Positions 15,887 through 23,943 of a stretch of 64,000 bases of DNA are shown here, one piece after another. Position numbers and translations under genes: made by a program. The notes beneath the pieces were generated by a model. It was not told the DNA's origin, did not search any database, and was given only the letters and a program-made list of their open reading frames with translations. Origin of the DNA: JAJEBT01 sp965214975 (GTDB taxonomy: Bacteria > Pseudomonadota > Alphaproteobacteria > MPNO01 > UBA830); contig OZ244055.1 in assembly GCA_965214975.1 (NCBI GenBank), forward strand, positions 806,001 to 870,000. The letters are read 5' to 3'. Position 1 is the first letter of the stretch, and each line of letters opens with the position of its first letter.

Positions 15887-17431
15887 TCACGTCCGTGCGG
15901 TCTCGAACGTCGCGATGTTGCGCTTCTCCGGGTCGAACTCGACCCCGACAAGATGCACCATCCGCCCCCGCCCCCTGTACTTGTCCGCGTAGCCCTTCTC
16001 GCGCAGCTGCCGCATCGCCGAGCCCTCGGAGGCCGATCCCAGCACCTTGAACTCGAACAGGTACGCGTGCCCGCCCGCCGTCACCGCCAGGTCGATCCGC
16101 CCGTGGCTTGTCGCGTCCTCCACCCGCGCGTCGAGACCCCACCCCGAGAGAAGCGAACAGACCGCGGTCGCGTAGTGCCCTTCGTAGTCGGCGATCGGCG
16201 TCTTCGCGTGCCAGTGGCACGGAACGCTCGCGAAGAACGCCCGCAGCAGCGCCTCGAGGCCGGCGAGATCGGCGTTCGCCAGCAGCCGGCCGAGATCTCC
16301 CGCCTGGGCGACGTCCGCCATCTCCGGGGCCCAGGCCCGCAGCAGATGCCTGTTCAGGGCCTGGCGCACCTCCCTGTTGGGGTAGCCGAGCCGGTAGGCG
16401 GCGGACCCGCCCCGGGAGTCGACGTCGGCTATGGTGAGATAGCCGGTCTGGAACAGCAGCGCCTGGTGCGGGATGTTGTCGATGTCGAAGGAAGACAGCA
16501 AGCCGTCGTCCGCGACCGTTCCGTCGAGCTCCGTCGAAGGGATTCCGCGTGACTTCAGCAGGTCGACGAGAAAGGTCGGCGTGCCGGTCTCGAACCACCA
16601 CGCCCCGAACCGCCGCTTGTCGAACAGCTGCAGGATCCCGAAGGGATTGTAGACCCTGTCCTCGCCGAGCCACGAGTAGCCGTTGTACCACTCGCGGATC
16701 GCCACGCGGTCGAGCCCGTCGAGCTCCGGCGCGAACGTCCTGTCGAGATCGGCCTCCGTGTAGCCGCAGATCGCCGAGTAGCGTGAATCGAGCGTGACGT
16801 CCCTGAGATTGTTCATCCCCGAGAACAGGCTCGTCCCGACGAACTTGCTCACCCCGGTGATGAGGCTGAACTTGACGTGGGTGTCGCTGTCCTTGATGGC
16901 CGAGTAGAACCCGCGCAGATCGTCGCGGTTCGCCCGCGCCTGCTCCGGATCCCCCAGGGCGTCGAGGATCGGCTTGTCGCACTCGTCCACCAGCACGACG
17001 ACCCTCCGTCCCGTCCGCTCGTGAAGCGTCCGGATCAGGTGCGCGAACCGCTCCGGCGCATCGGGGTATCGGGCCACCAGACCCACGCCTTCCTCGATTT
17101 CGTCCAGCTGAGCGGCGACATTCCGGTCGAGATAGCCCGGCCGCTTGAAATTGCCGCGGGCGAAGCTCAGACGCACCACCGGATGGCGCACCGACCAGTC
17201 CCACTGGCCGTGGACGGCGAGCCCCTCGAACAGCGCCTCGCTGCCCTCGAACAGCTCCTTCAGCGTGTCGACGAACAGGCTCTTGCCGAACCGCCGCGGC
17301 CGCGACAGGAAATGGTGGGTGCCTTCGTCGACCAGCCTTTTGGCGTAGCCGGTCTTGTCGACGTAGTAGTGGCCATCCTCGCGGATCCTGCGGAAGGTCT
17401 GGATGCCGATCGGCAGCTTGCGTCGATCCAT
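15887..17431 (-). CDS. AAA-ATPase-like protein with C-terminal PD-(D/E)XK nuclease domain
   Basis: A 514-residue protein of the AAA-ATPase-like/DUF1703 family, intact. It opens KLPIGIQTFRRIREDGHYYV, has a P-loop SRPRRFGKSL near 43-52, a Walker B-like VVVLVDECDKPI near 145, and the arginine-rich ITGVSKF region. The C-terminal domain carries a nuclease motif: D447 in GRIDLAV and E460-x-K462 in LFEFKV, a plausible PD-(D/E)XK core. Such genes are spread patchily among bacteria, often many per genome, and have no settled function; defence or mobile-element roles are suggested only by distribution. Here it stands alone between two decayed transposase genes. The start has GGGAAGGG upstream. Confidence 0.9.
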   Translation of the reverse strand: MDRRKLPIGIQTFRRIREDGHYYVDKTGYAKRLVDEGTHHFLSRPRRFGKSLFVDTLKELFEGSEALFEGLAVHGQWDWSVRHPVVRLSFARGNFKRPGYLDRNVAAQLDEIEEGVGLVARYPDAPERFAHLIRTLHERTGRRVVVLVDECDKPILDALGDPEQARANRDDLRGFYSAIKDSDTHVKFSLITGVSKFVGTSLFSGMNNLRDVTLDSRYSAICGYTEADLDRTFAPELDGLDRVAIREWYNGYSWLGEDRVYNPFGILQLFDKRRFGAWWFETGTPTFLVDLLKSRGIPSTELDGTVADDGLLSSFDIDNIPHQALLFQTGYLTIADVDSRGGSAAYRLGYPNREVRQALNRHLLRAWAPEMADVAQAGDLGRLLANADLAGLEALLRAFFASVPCHWHAKTPIADYEGHYATAVCSLLSGWGLDARVEDATSHGRIDLAVTAGGHAYLFEFKVLGSASEGSAMRQLREKGYADKYRGRGRMVHLVGVEFDPEKRNIATFETART

Positions 17432-17670
17432 GGACCGGCCCTTCCCGGGCCGCGCCTCCGGCCGGCCCGACGCCGGCACCGGAACCGCGCCCTTGCCGCG
17501 GGCCGCCGTCGCGGGCGAACGCGCCAGGCGACCCGTTTGGCCATTCTGGCACGGATGGCCGCGAACTCAAGGGATTCCCGGGGTGCGCGTCAGGATTGCG
17601 AGGAGTTGAGAAACGCCGTGGTCCTGCCACGGTTTCGGTTTGCTGTATCGGGATACGGACGGAGGCGGAC

Positions 17671-17992
17671 ATGGCGACTGTCGAACGCGACGGCCTCGTC
17701 GAACGGCGCGGCCAGCTCCCGCGGGAACTGGGGACATCGGCGACCTCCGCCAAGGTTCGCTCAGGACACAGTACCGGAAATGCGGCAAGCCTGACTGCAC
17801 CGCGAGCGTTGCCGCCAAGGCTTCAGCCCGCGTGACCGTGCGCCGGGCATGGAGGACACTTGCCTGTCGCCAGCGGCGCTGCGCATGCTCGGCGTCGTCG
17901 CGGCCGGCACCAGTTTCGAAGGCACCAGCGCCCTGTTGCGCGAGCTGTCCGGTCTTCCCGTCGCGCCGAAGACGGTCGAGCGCCACTTCGGC
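17671..17992 (+). mobile_element. Decayed ISKra4-type element (accessory protein plus transposase fragments)
   Basis: From 17671 a fragment MATVERDGLVERRGQLPREL matches the start of the small DUF6788 protein that accompanies ISKra4-type transposases. At about 17730 one G appears lost, and the match continues in the next frame as GDIGDLRQGSLRTQYRKCGK. From 17849, in a third frame, CLSPAALRMLGVVAAGTSFE and VAPKTVERH are the N-terminal part of an ISKra4 transposase. Everything between and after is deleted. No inverted repeats or target duplication were seen. It records an old insertion that has been cut down at its right end near 17990. Confidence 0.7.
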
Positions 17993-18048
17993 AAAATTGG
18001 CAGTGACCTCGGTATCACACAGAAGACTGGCCAGCGGCTGCGCAAGTC

Positions 18049-18653
18049 ATGAACACCGCGATCTACGAGAATCGTTTCATCGCCGGCGGGGCCGTCGAGG
18101 TCTTTGCCTTTGCACTGCTCCGAACGGTCGGTATCGAATGCACCCTCTACGGTGATCAGGCGATGGTCGGCGATATTCTGCTGCCGAACGACCGGAAACT
18201 GTCGGTCAAAAGCAGTTCAGGGGCATTGTGGATATCCGGCTGTTGAACCAGATGGGCGGTGGCAATAGGAAATGGAGCGTGGCAACATCGTTTGTTGTCT
18301 CTGACCTCGGCATCGTTTTTGGCGCACCGGACATGGTGGGTGAAAATCACCTGAAAGATACGGGGGATGCAAAGGTTCTTAAGAAGACGGGGCTTCGGGC
18401 GCTGATCGACGATCCTGCCAATCTGATAAAAATGGAAATCGTGCCCAAGCCGCCTACCGAAATGACCGGGTTCAGCCACAAGGCGAGCACAGCGGTCGCC
18501 CGTCAGATACTGTTCGAGATGGGATCAAGGGATTTGCTCACGGCTGTCAGGAAACACGGAATACAACCCCCTTCCCTGACAAGGCTGCGGGCGGGCGTGA
18601 TCGAATGCCGGGACGCGGGTTTTCGGGTGCCGCGAGGCTGGAGGGCCGGATGA
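18049..18653 (+). pseudogene. Low-G+C gene interrupted by an apparent single-base deletion; possible nuclease-fold protein
   Basis: The first frame runs MNTAIYENRFIAGGAVEVF to LPNDRKLSVKSS; the continuation is in another frame as FRGIVDIRLLNQMGGG up to GFSHKASTAVARQILFEM. Restoring one T in AGTTCAG near 18216 (to AGTTTCAG) joins them without loss, giving about 201 residues. The pattern GDILLPNDRKLSVKSS looks like the D...xxVKS core of restriction-like nucleases, but I do not recognise the family. The start ATG overlaps the stop of an upstream reading frame (ATGA), whose end KIGSDLGITQKTGQRLRKS may be the tail of a former partner gene. G+C is about 50% (30 and 31 of 60 bases in two lines counted) against about 67% nearby, a sign of transfer. 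The last 30 residues look non-native. Confidence 0.5.
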
Positions 18654-18804
18654 TCCCACGCCACGCTCCGAACCGGGTCCGCCGATTGGCGGTGCCCTCG
18701 CGTCTCGCAGACCGGCCGTGACGGCGCGGACGGCACCGCCCCGCCCCGCTTGGCGCGGATGCCCGGGCAGCGCGGGATAGTCCTGGGAGCGGCCACGGCG
18801 CAGG

Positions 18805-18833
18805 TTGCCGGTCGCGGGAGGGCTGCGTATCAT
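18805..18833 (+). promoter_or_regulatory. Putative ABC exporter promoter
   Basis: TTGCCG (18805-18810), a 17-base spacer and TATCAT (18828-18833). It predicts a start near 18840, which favours ATG 18889 over the in-frame ATG inside the -10. Confidence 0.5.
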
Positions 18834-18888
18834 GCCCGTCCGTGGCCGGCGGTTCCGCCGGCCTGATGGATCTGTCCGCATCGCGCCA

Positions 18889-19638
18889 ATGTCCGGCCCC
18901 GCGATCGAGGTCGAAGGCCTCACCAAGCGCTTCGGCGACGTCCTCGCCGTCGACGGGGTGGGTTTCGAGGTTTCCGAAGGCGGCGTGGTCGCCCTGCTCG
19001 GCGGCAACGGCGCGGGAAAAACGACCACGCTCTCGATGCTGCTCGGGCTGCTGACGCCGACGGCGGGCGTCGTCCGCGTGCTCGGCGTCGACATGTGGAG
19101 GGACCGCTACCGGGCCCTGGGCCGGCTCAATTTCTCGTCGCCCTACGTGGAGCTGCCCAAGCGGCTGACGAGCCGCGAGAACCTTCTGGTCTACGCCCGC
19201 CTCTACGGCGTGCCGCGGCCGGCCCGGCGCATCGCCGAACTGGTGGAGGATCTGGCGCTCGGGGACTTCATGGAACGGCCGTTCGGCGAACTGTCCTCGG
19301 GCCAGAAGACCCGCGTGTCGCTGGCCAAGTCGCTGCTCAACATGCCGCGGCTCCTGCTCCTCGACGAGCCGACGGCCTCGCTCGATCCCGACGCCGCGGA
19401 CTGGGTGCGCGCCTATCTCGGCGAGTACCGCAGCAGGCGCGGGGCGACGATTCTCCTCGCCTCCCACAACATGACCGAGGTCGAGCGCATGTGCGACGAC
19501 GTGCTGATGATGAAGGAGGGTCGCATCGTCGCGCACAGCGCGCCGGAGGCGCTGCTCTCCAGGTACGGCCAGAAAAGCCTCGAGGAGGTGTTTCTCGACA
19601 TCGCCCGCAACCGCAACGCCGGCGCGGCGGCGCCATGA
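18889..19638 (+). CDS. ABC transporter ATP-binding protein
   Basis: A 249-residue ABC ATPase of the DrrA/NodI-like exporter group. Walker A is GGNGAGKTT, the signature is LSSGQKTRVSLAKSLL (one substitution from LSGGQ), Walker B is LLLLDEPTASLD and the switch His is in LLASHNMTEVERM. The FSSPYVELPKRLTSRENL Q-loop region lacks the usual glutamine. I chose ATG 18889 because similarity begins at AIEVEGLTKRFGDV and the predicted promoter overlaps the earlier ATG. Its stop overlaps the permease start (ATGA), so the two are translationally coupled. Substrate unknown; in this context it may export a product of the flanking oxidoreductase and hydantoinase genes, but that is a guess. Confidence 0.92.
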   Translation: MSGPAIEVEGLTKRFGDVLAVDGVGFEVSEGGVVALLGGNGAGKTTTLSMLLGLLTPTAGVVRVLGVDMWRDRYRALGRLNFSSPYVELPKRLTSRENLLVYARLYGVPRPARRIAELVEDLALGDFMERPFGELSSGQKTRVSLAKSLLNMPRLLLLDEPTASLDPDAADWVRAYLGEYRSRRGATILLASHNMTEVERMCDDVLMMKEGRIVAHSAPEALLSRYGQKSLEEVFLDIARNRNAGAAAP

Positions 19639-20450
19639 CCGCCGCCGCGAACCCGGGTTTCTCGCCGGGGCGCGTCGCCGCCATGGCGTTGCGCTACTTC
19701 TACCTGCTGCGCGGTTCGTGGCCGCGCCTGGTCGAGCTCGCCTACTGGCCGACCATGCAGATGCTGATCTGGGGCTTCATGACCCGGTTCCTCGTCGACC
19801 ACTCGGAATGGTTCGTCCGCGCCGGCGGCATCCTGATCGGGGCCGTCCTGCTCTGGGACGTCATGTTCAGATCGAACATCGGCGTCGCCATGTCGTTTCT
19901 CGAGGAGATGTGGTCGCGCAATCTCGGCCAGCTCTTCGCGACCCCGCTTCGCCCCTACGAGTGGGCCCTGTCGCTGCTGGCCATCAGCGCGGTCCGGACG
20001 GCCCTCGGCGTGGTGCCGGCGGCACTGCTCGCGATACCGCTCTACGCCTACTCGATCTTCGACATGGGCCTGCCGCTGGTCGCGTTCTTCACCAACCTGC
20101 TGGTGTTCGGCGCCGCCATCGGCCTGATGGTCTCGGGGCTCATCCTGCGCTTCGGACTCGGCGCCGAGAGCCTGGCCTGGGCGGCGATCTTCGCGGTTGC
20201 CCCGCTCAGCGGCATCTACTATCCCGTGGCGACGCTGCCCGGCTGGCTCCAGCCTGTCGCCCTCGCGCTGCCGTCGTCGCACGTGTTCGAGGGCATGCGC
20301 TCGGCGGCGATCGAGGGCGTGTTCCTGTTCGACCGGCTGGTCTGGTCGATGGCCTTGAACGCGGCCTACCTGGCGGCCGGGCTGGCGGCGTTCCTCTTCG
20401 CCTTCAGGCTGGCCCGCGGACGCGGGCAGCTGCTGCAGATGGGGGAGTAG
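19635..20450 (+). CDS. ABC-2 type transporter permease
   Basis: The 271-residue membrane subunit of the exporter, with six hydrophobic segments starting near residues 35, 62, 110, 140, 172 and 240. The C-terminal half carries the ABC-2 features APLSGIYYPVATLPGWLQPV and LPSSHVFEGMRSA. It starts inside the stop codon of the ATPase gene and ends seven bases before the FAD oxidoreductase, so the operon probably goes on. It would form a dimer in the inner membrane, powered by the ATPase. Confidence 0.92.
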   Translation: MTAAANPGFSPGRVAAMALRYFYLLRGSWPRLVELAYWPTMQMLIWGFMTRFLVDHSEWFVRAGGILIGAVLLWDVMFRSNIGVAMSFLEEMWSRNLGQLFATPLRPYEWALSLLAISAVRTALGVVPAALLAIPLYAYSIFDMGLPLVAFFTNLLVFGAAIGLMVSGLILRFGLGAESLAWAAIFAVAPLSGIYYPVATLPGWLQPVALALPSSHVFEGMRSAAIEGVFLFDRLVWSMALNAAYLAAGLAAFLFAFRLARGRGQLLQMGE

Positions 20451-20457
20451 GGACCGG

Positions 20458-22188
20458 ATGACGGCGGCAGCCGAACGGGACGTCTCCCCCGACCGCTGGG
20501 ACCGCGAGGTCGACCTGCTGGTGGCGGGCGCCGGGCCGGCGGGCATGGCGGCCGCGCTCGTCGGCGCCATCGAGGGGCTTTCGGTGGTCGTGTGCGAGAA
20601 GGCGGCCCAGGTCGGAGGCACCGGCGCCACCTCCGCCGGCACCCTGTGGATTCCCGGCAACCGCCCGGGCCGCGACGCCGGCCATTCCGATTCCCCCGGC
20701 GACGGCGCCAGGTATCTCGACGCCGTCGCCGGCCGCCCCGACGACGACGTGGCCGCGCTGCGCGCCGCGTACTTCCGGGACGGTCCCGAGGTCGTCGACT
20801 ATCTCGAGGCGCGTTCGGAACTTCGTTTCGTGTCGTGCGGCGTCCATCCGGACTACCGCAGCAACCAGCCCGGCGCGGCGGTCGCGGGCCGGGCGATCGT
20901 GCCGGAGCTGTTCGACGGGCGGCTGCTCGGGGCCGATTTCGGGCGCGTCCGGCCTCCCATCGAGGAATTCATGCTGTTCGGCGGCATGATGGTCAGCAAG
21001 GAGGACATCGGGATCCTGACCGGCCGGTCGCCGCGCAAGCTGCTGCATGCGGCCGGGCTGGTGTCCCGCTACCTTCTCGACCGGCTGCGCCATCGCCGCG
21101 GCACCCGGCTGACCATGGGGAACGCCCTCGTCGGCCGTCTCTACCACAGCCTGCGCGCGCGCGGCGTTCCGGTGCTGTTCGAGGCGCCGGCGGTCGGGCT
21201 CGTCGGCGGGAACGGGGGCGTCCGGGGCGCCGTGATCGAGGAGAACGGGCGGCGGCGGCGCATCCGCGCGCGGCGCGGCGTCGTGCTGGCGACGGGCGGT
21301 CTCGCCCGCAACGCGAGGCTGCGCGAGCGGTTCCTGCCGGAGACCTCCCGGCGGAGATCGATGGCCGCGGCCGAATGCACCGGCGACGGGATCGACATGG
21401 CGGTCGCGGCGGGCGGGAGCCTCAGGGCGGAGGGCCATCGGTCGGGCGGCTTCTGGTCCCCGGTGTCGGTGACGAAAGGGCGCGGCCCGGGCGGCGGGCT
21501 GTTCCCCCATCTGTCGCTCGACCGCGCGAAGCCCGGGCTGATCGCCGTCAACGCGGCAGGGAGGCGTTTCGTCAACGAGGCGTCCTCGTACCACGATTTC
21601 GTGGAGGGCATGCACCGTTCCCACGAGACCGTTCCCTCGATTCCGGCCTGGCTGGTCTGCGACGCGGCTTTCGTGCGCCGCTACGGCCTCGGAGCGATCC
21701 GTCCCGGCACGCGGAACCTCCGGCCGTTCGCCGCGTCCGGCTACGTCGCGCTCGCCGACACGCTGGAAGGCCTCGCCGTCGGCACGGGCATCGACGCGTC
21801 CGGACTCGCGGACACCGTCGCGCGCCACAACGGCTTCGCGGCCGCGGGGTCGGATCCGGATTTCGGAAAGGGCGACAGCGAGTTCGACCGCTTCAACGGG
21901 GACGCCGGCCGCGGTCCCAACCCGTGCCTCGCCCCGGTCGAGACCCCGCCCTTCGCGGCGGTCGCCGTGTGGCCGGCGGAGATCGGATGCAGCGTCGGCC
22001 TCGCGACGACCGACAACGGCGAGGTGCTCGACGCCGACGGCCGCGCGATTCCGGGACTCTACGCCTGCGGCAACGACATGTCCTCGATGATGTCGGGCAC
22101 CTATCCCGGACCGGGCATCACGCTCGGGCCGGCCTTCGTCTTCGGCTACCGCGCCGCGCGCCACGCCGCGGCCCGCGCGACCGCCTGA
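20458..22188 (+). CDS. FAD-dependent oxidoreductase (fumarate reductase/ketosteroid dehydrogenase-like flavoprotein)
   Basis: A 576-residue flavoprotein of the FAD-binding-2 family. The dinucleotide fold is LLVAGAGPAGMAAALVGA with the ribose Glu in VVVCEKAAQVGGTGATSAGT. The second FAD region near the C-terminus reads LYACGNDMSSMMSGTYPGPG and ITLGPAFVFGYRAARHAA, as in 3-ketosteroid dehydrogenases and soluble fumarate reductases. The middle substrate domain (LFDGRLL to HDFVEGMHRS) is divergent. No signal peptide. It sits between the ABC exporter and hyuB-hyuA with short gaps, which suggests it oxidises or desaturates a compound that the Hyu proteins handle. The exact substrate is unknown. Confidence 0.87.
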   Translation: MTAAAERDVSPDRWDREVDLLVAGAGPAGMAAALVGAIEGLSVVVCEKAAQVGGTGATSAGTLWIPGNRPGRDAGHSDSPGDGARYLDAVAGRPDDDVAALRAAYFRDGPEVVDYLEARSELRFVSCGVHPDYRSNQPGAAVAGRAIVPELFDGRLLGADFGRVRPPIEEFMLFGGMMVSKEDIGILTGRSPRKLLHAAGLVSRYLLDRLRHRRGTRLTMGNALVGRLYHSLRARGVPVLFEAPAVGLVGGNGGVRGAVIEENGRRRRIRARRGVVLATGGLARNARLRERFLPETSRRRSMAAAECTGDGIDMAVAAGGSLRAEGHRSGGFWSPVSVTKGRGPGGGLFPHLSLDRAKPGLIAVNAAGRRFVNEASSYHDFVEGMHRSHETVPSIPAWLVCDAAFVRRYGLGAIRPGTRNLRPFAASGYVALADTLEGLAVGTGIDASGLADTVARHNGFAAAGSDPDFGKGDSEFDRFNGDAGRGPNPCLAPVETPPFAAVAVWPAEIGCSVGLATTDNGEVLDADGRAIPGLYACGNDMSSMMSGTYPGPGITLGPAFVFGYRAARHAAARATA

Positions 22189-22209
22189 ACGACCGCCGGG
22201 GAGGGGACC

Positions 22210-23943
22210 GTGGAACCCGATCCGGTCACGCTGGCGGTCGTCAAGGGGCGGCTCGAGCAGATTTCCGACGAGATGGACGCAACGCTGTTCCGCGCCGCGT
22301 TCAGCCCCGTCATCGCGGAAGCGAGGGACGCGTCGCACGGCCTGTACGAGGCGGGCACCGGCGACACCCTGATCCAGGGAAAGGAGGGGCTTCCGATCTT
22401 CGTCGGCGTCATGTCGTTCGCCGTCAAGACCGCGATCGCGGCGGCGGAATCCTCGGGCGGGGTCCGGGACGGCGATCTCTGGATGTTCAACGACCCGTAT
22501 GCCGGCGGCACGCATCTCTCGGACTTCAAGATCGTGCGCCCCTATTTCCGGGGCGGCCGGCTGTTCTGCTGGCTGGCCTCGGTCGGCCACTGGCACGACG
22601 TCGGCGGCGGCGTTCCGGGCAACTACAACCCGTCGGCGACCGACTGCTTCCAGGAGGGCTTCGTGCTGCCTCCGGTGAAGATCGTCGACGCCGGCGTCCT
22701 GCGCGAGGACATCGTCGCCGTCGTGACCGCCAACAGCCGGCTTCCAGGGAGTTCCTACGGCGATCTCATGGGGCAGCTGAACTCGCTCGATCTCGGCGTT
22801 CGCCGCCTCGACGACCTGCTCGAGGAATACGGCGACGACACCGTGTCCGCCGTGTTCGCCGAGCTCAAGCTCCGGTCGGCGCGGCAGATGCGGAGCCTGG
22901 TCTCCGATCTGCCCGACGGCGTGTATTCGGCGGAGGACTTCCTCGACAACGACGGCATCGAGGACGAGCCCCTCAAGGTGGCGCTGGATCTGACGATCGA
23001 CGGCGACGGCCTGGTCTTCGACTTCTCGCGCACCTCCGCGGCCTGCGCCGGTCCCGTGAACATCTCGCGCGCCACCGCCGTCGCCGCGACCTACGTCGCC
23101 CTCAAGCACGTGTTCCGGGAGGTGCCGGCCAACGGCGGCGTGCTCGAGCCGATCGCCTTCCGGATTCCCGAGGGCACGCTGCTGTCGGCCGTCGCGCCGC
23201 GTCCGGTCGGCGGCTACACCGAAACCATCCTGCGGCTGATCGACGTCGTGTTCGCGGCCTTCGCCCGGGCGGATCCGGAAATCGCGCCCGCGAACGGCTA
23301 CGGCACGATCAACGCCGTGTCGATCAACGGGCGCCGGCCCGGCGAGGCGCGGCCATGGGTGTTCTTCTCCTTTTTCGGCGGAGGCCTCGGCGCGCATTCG
23401 GACGGCGACGGGCTGACCCACGGCAACGGGGCGATCTCGATGGCCACCATCCCGCCGGCGGAAAGCCTCGAGGCGGCGCAGCCGGTGATGTTCACCCGGT
23501 GGGGCGTGCGCCCCGATTCCGAGGGTTCCGGCCGGCATCGCGGCGGCTTCGGGGCGGTCTACGAAATCGAGCTTCTCGCCGATCGCGCGACCGGCTTCGT
23601 GTTCGGCGAGCGCGGGCGTTTCCCGCCCAGGGGGGTCGCCGGCGGCGGCGACGGCGCCATGGACGTGGTGACCTGCACGCTGGGCGGGGAGGTCTTCGTG
23701 CCGCCGATGGCCTCGAAGGCGGTCGGCATCCGGCTGCGGGCCGGAGACCGCATCCGCATCGAATCGCCGGGCGGAGGGGGTTTCGGCCCGGCCTTCGAGC
23801 GGGATCCGGACGCCGTCGCCGAGGACGTGCGCCAGGGGCTGGTGAGCGTCGAGGCGGCGGCCGGGCGCTACGGCGTGGTCGTCGACCGGAACGGCGACGT
23901 CGACCGGCCGGCCACCTCGGCGCTGCGCGGGGCGGCGCCGTGA
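22210..23943 (+). CDS. hyuB: Hydantoinase B/oxoprolinase family protein
   Basis: A 577-residue HyuB-type subunit. With HyuA it forms ATP-dependent enzymes such as N-methylhydantoinase, 5-oxoprolinase or acetone/acetophenone carboxylase. Family signatures are present: PVTLAVVKGRLEQISDEMDA, the metal and fold region WMFNDPYAGGTHLSDFK, GHWHDVGGGVPGNYNPSATD with the conserved Hx2D, and the ending SPGGGGFGPAFERDP. It begins with GTG behind GGGGAGGG and overlaps hyuA by four bases (GTGA), so the two are made in a fixed ratio. Lack of a partner small subunit makes a hydantoinase more likely than an acetone carboxylase, but this is weak inference. Confidence 0.93.
   Translation: MEPDPVTLAVVKGRLEQISDEMDATLFRAAFSPVIAEARDASHGLYEAGTGDTLIQGKEGLPIFVGVMSFAVKTAIAAAESSGGVRDGDLWMFNDPYAGGTHLSDFKIVRPYFRGGRLFCWLASVGHWHDVGGGVPGNYNPSATDCFQEGFVLPPVKIVDAGVLREDIVAVVTANSRLPGSSYGDLMGQLNSLDLGVRRLDDLLEEYGDDTVSAVFAELKLRSARQMRSLVSDLPDGVYSAEDFLDNDGIEDEPLKVALDLTIDGDGLVFDFSRTSAACAGPVNISRATAVAATYVALKHVFREVPANGGVLEPIAFRIPEGTLLSAVAPRPVGGYTETILRLIDVVFAAFARADPEIAPANGYGTINAVSINGRRPGEARPWVFFSFFGGGLGAHSDGDGLTHGNGAISMATIPPAESLEAAQPVMFTRWGVRPDSEGSGRHRGGFGAVYEIELLADRATGFVFGERGRFPPRGVAGGGDGAMDVVTCTLGGEVFVPPMASKAVGIRLRAGDRIRIESPGGGGFGPAFERDPDAVAEDVRQGLVSVEAAAGRYGVVVDRNGDVDRPATSALRGAAP

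Noticed and set aside
18228..18653. A separate complete gene starting at GTG 18228
   Set aside because: Its first codons continue the upstream frame at a one-base scar; there is no ribosome site for it.
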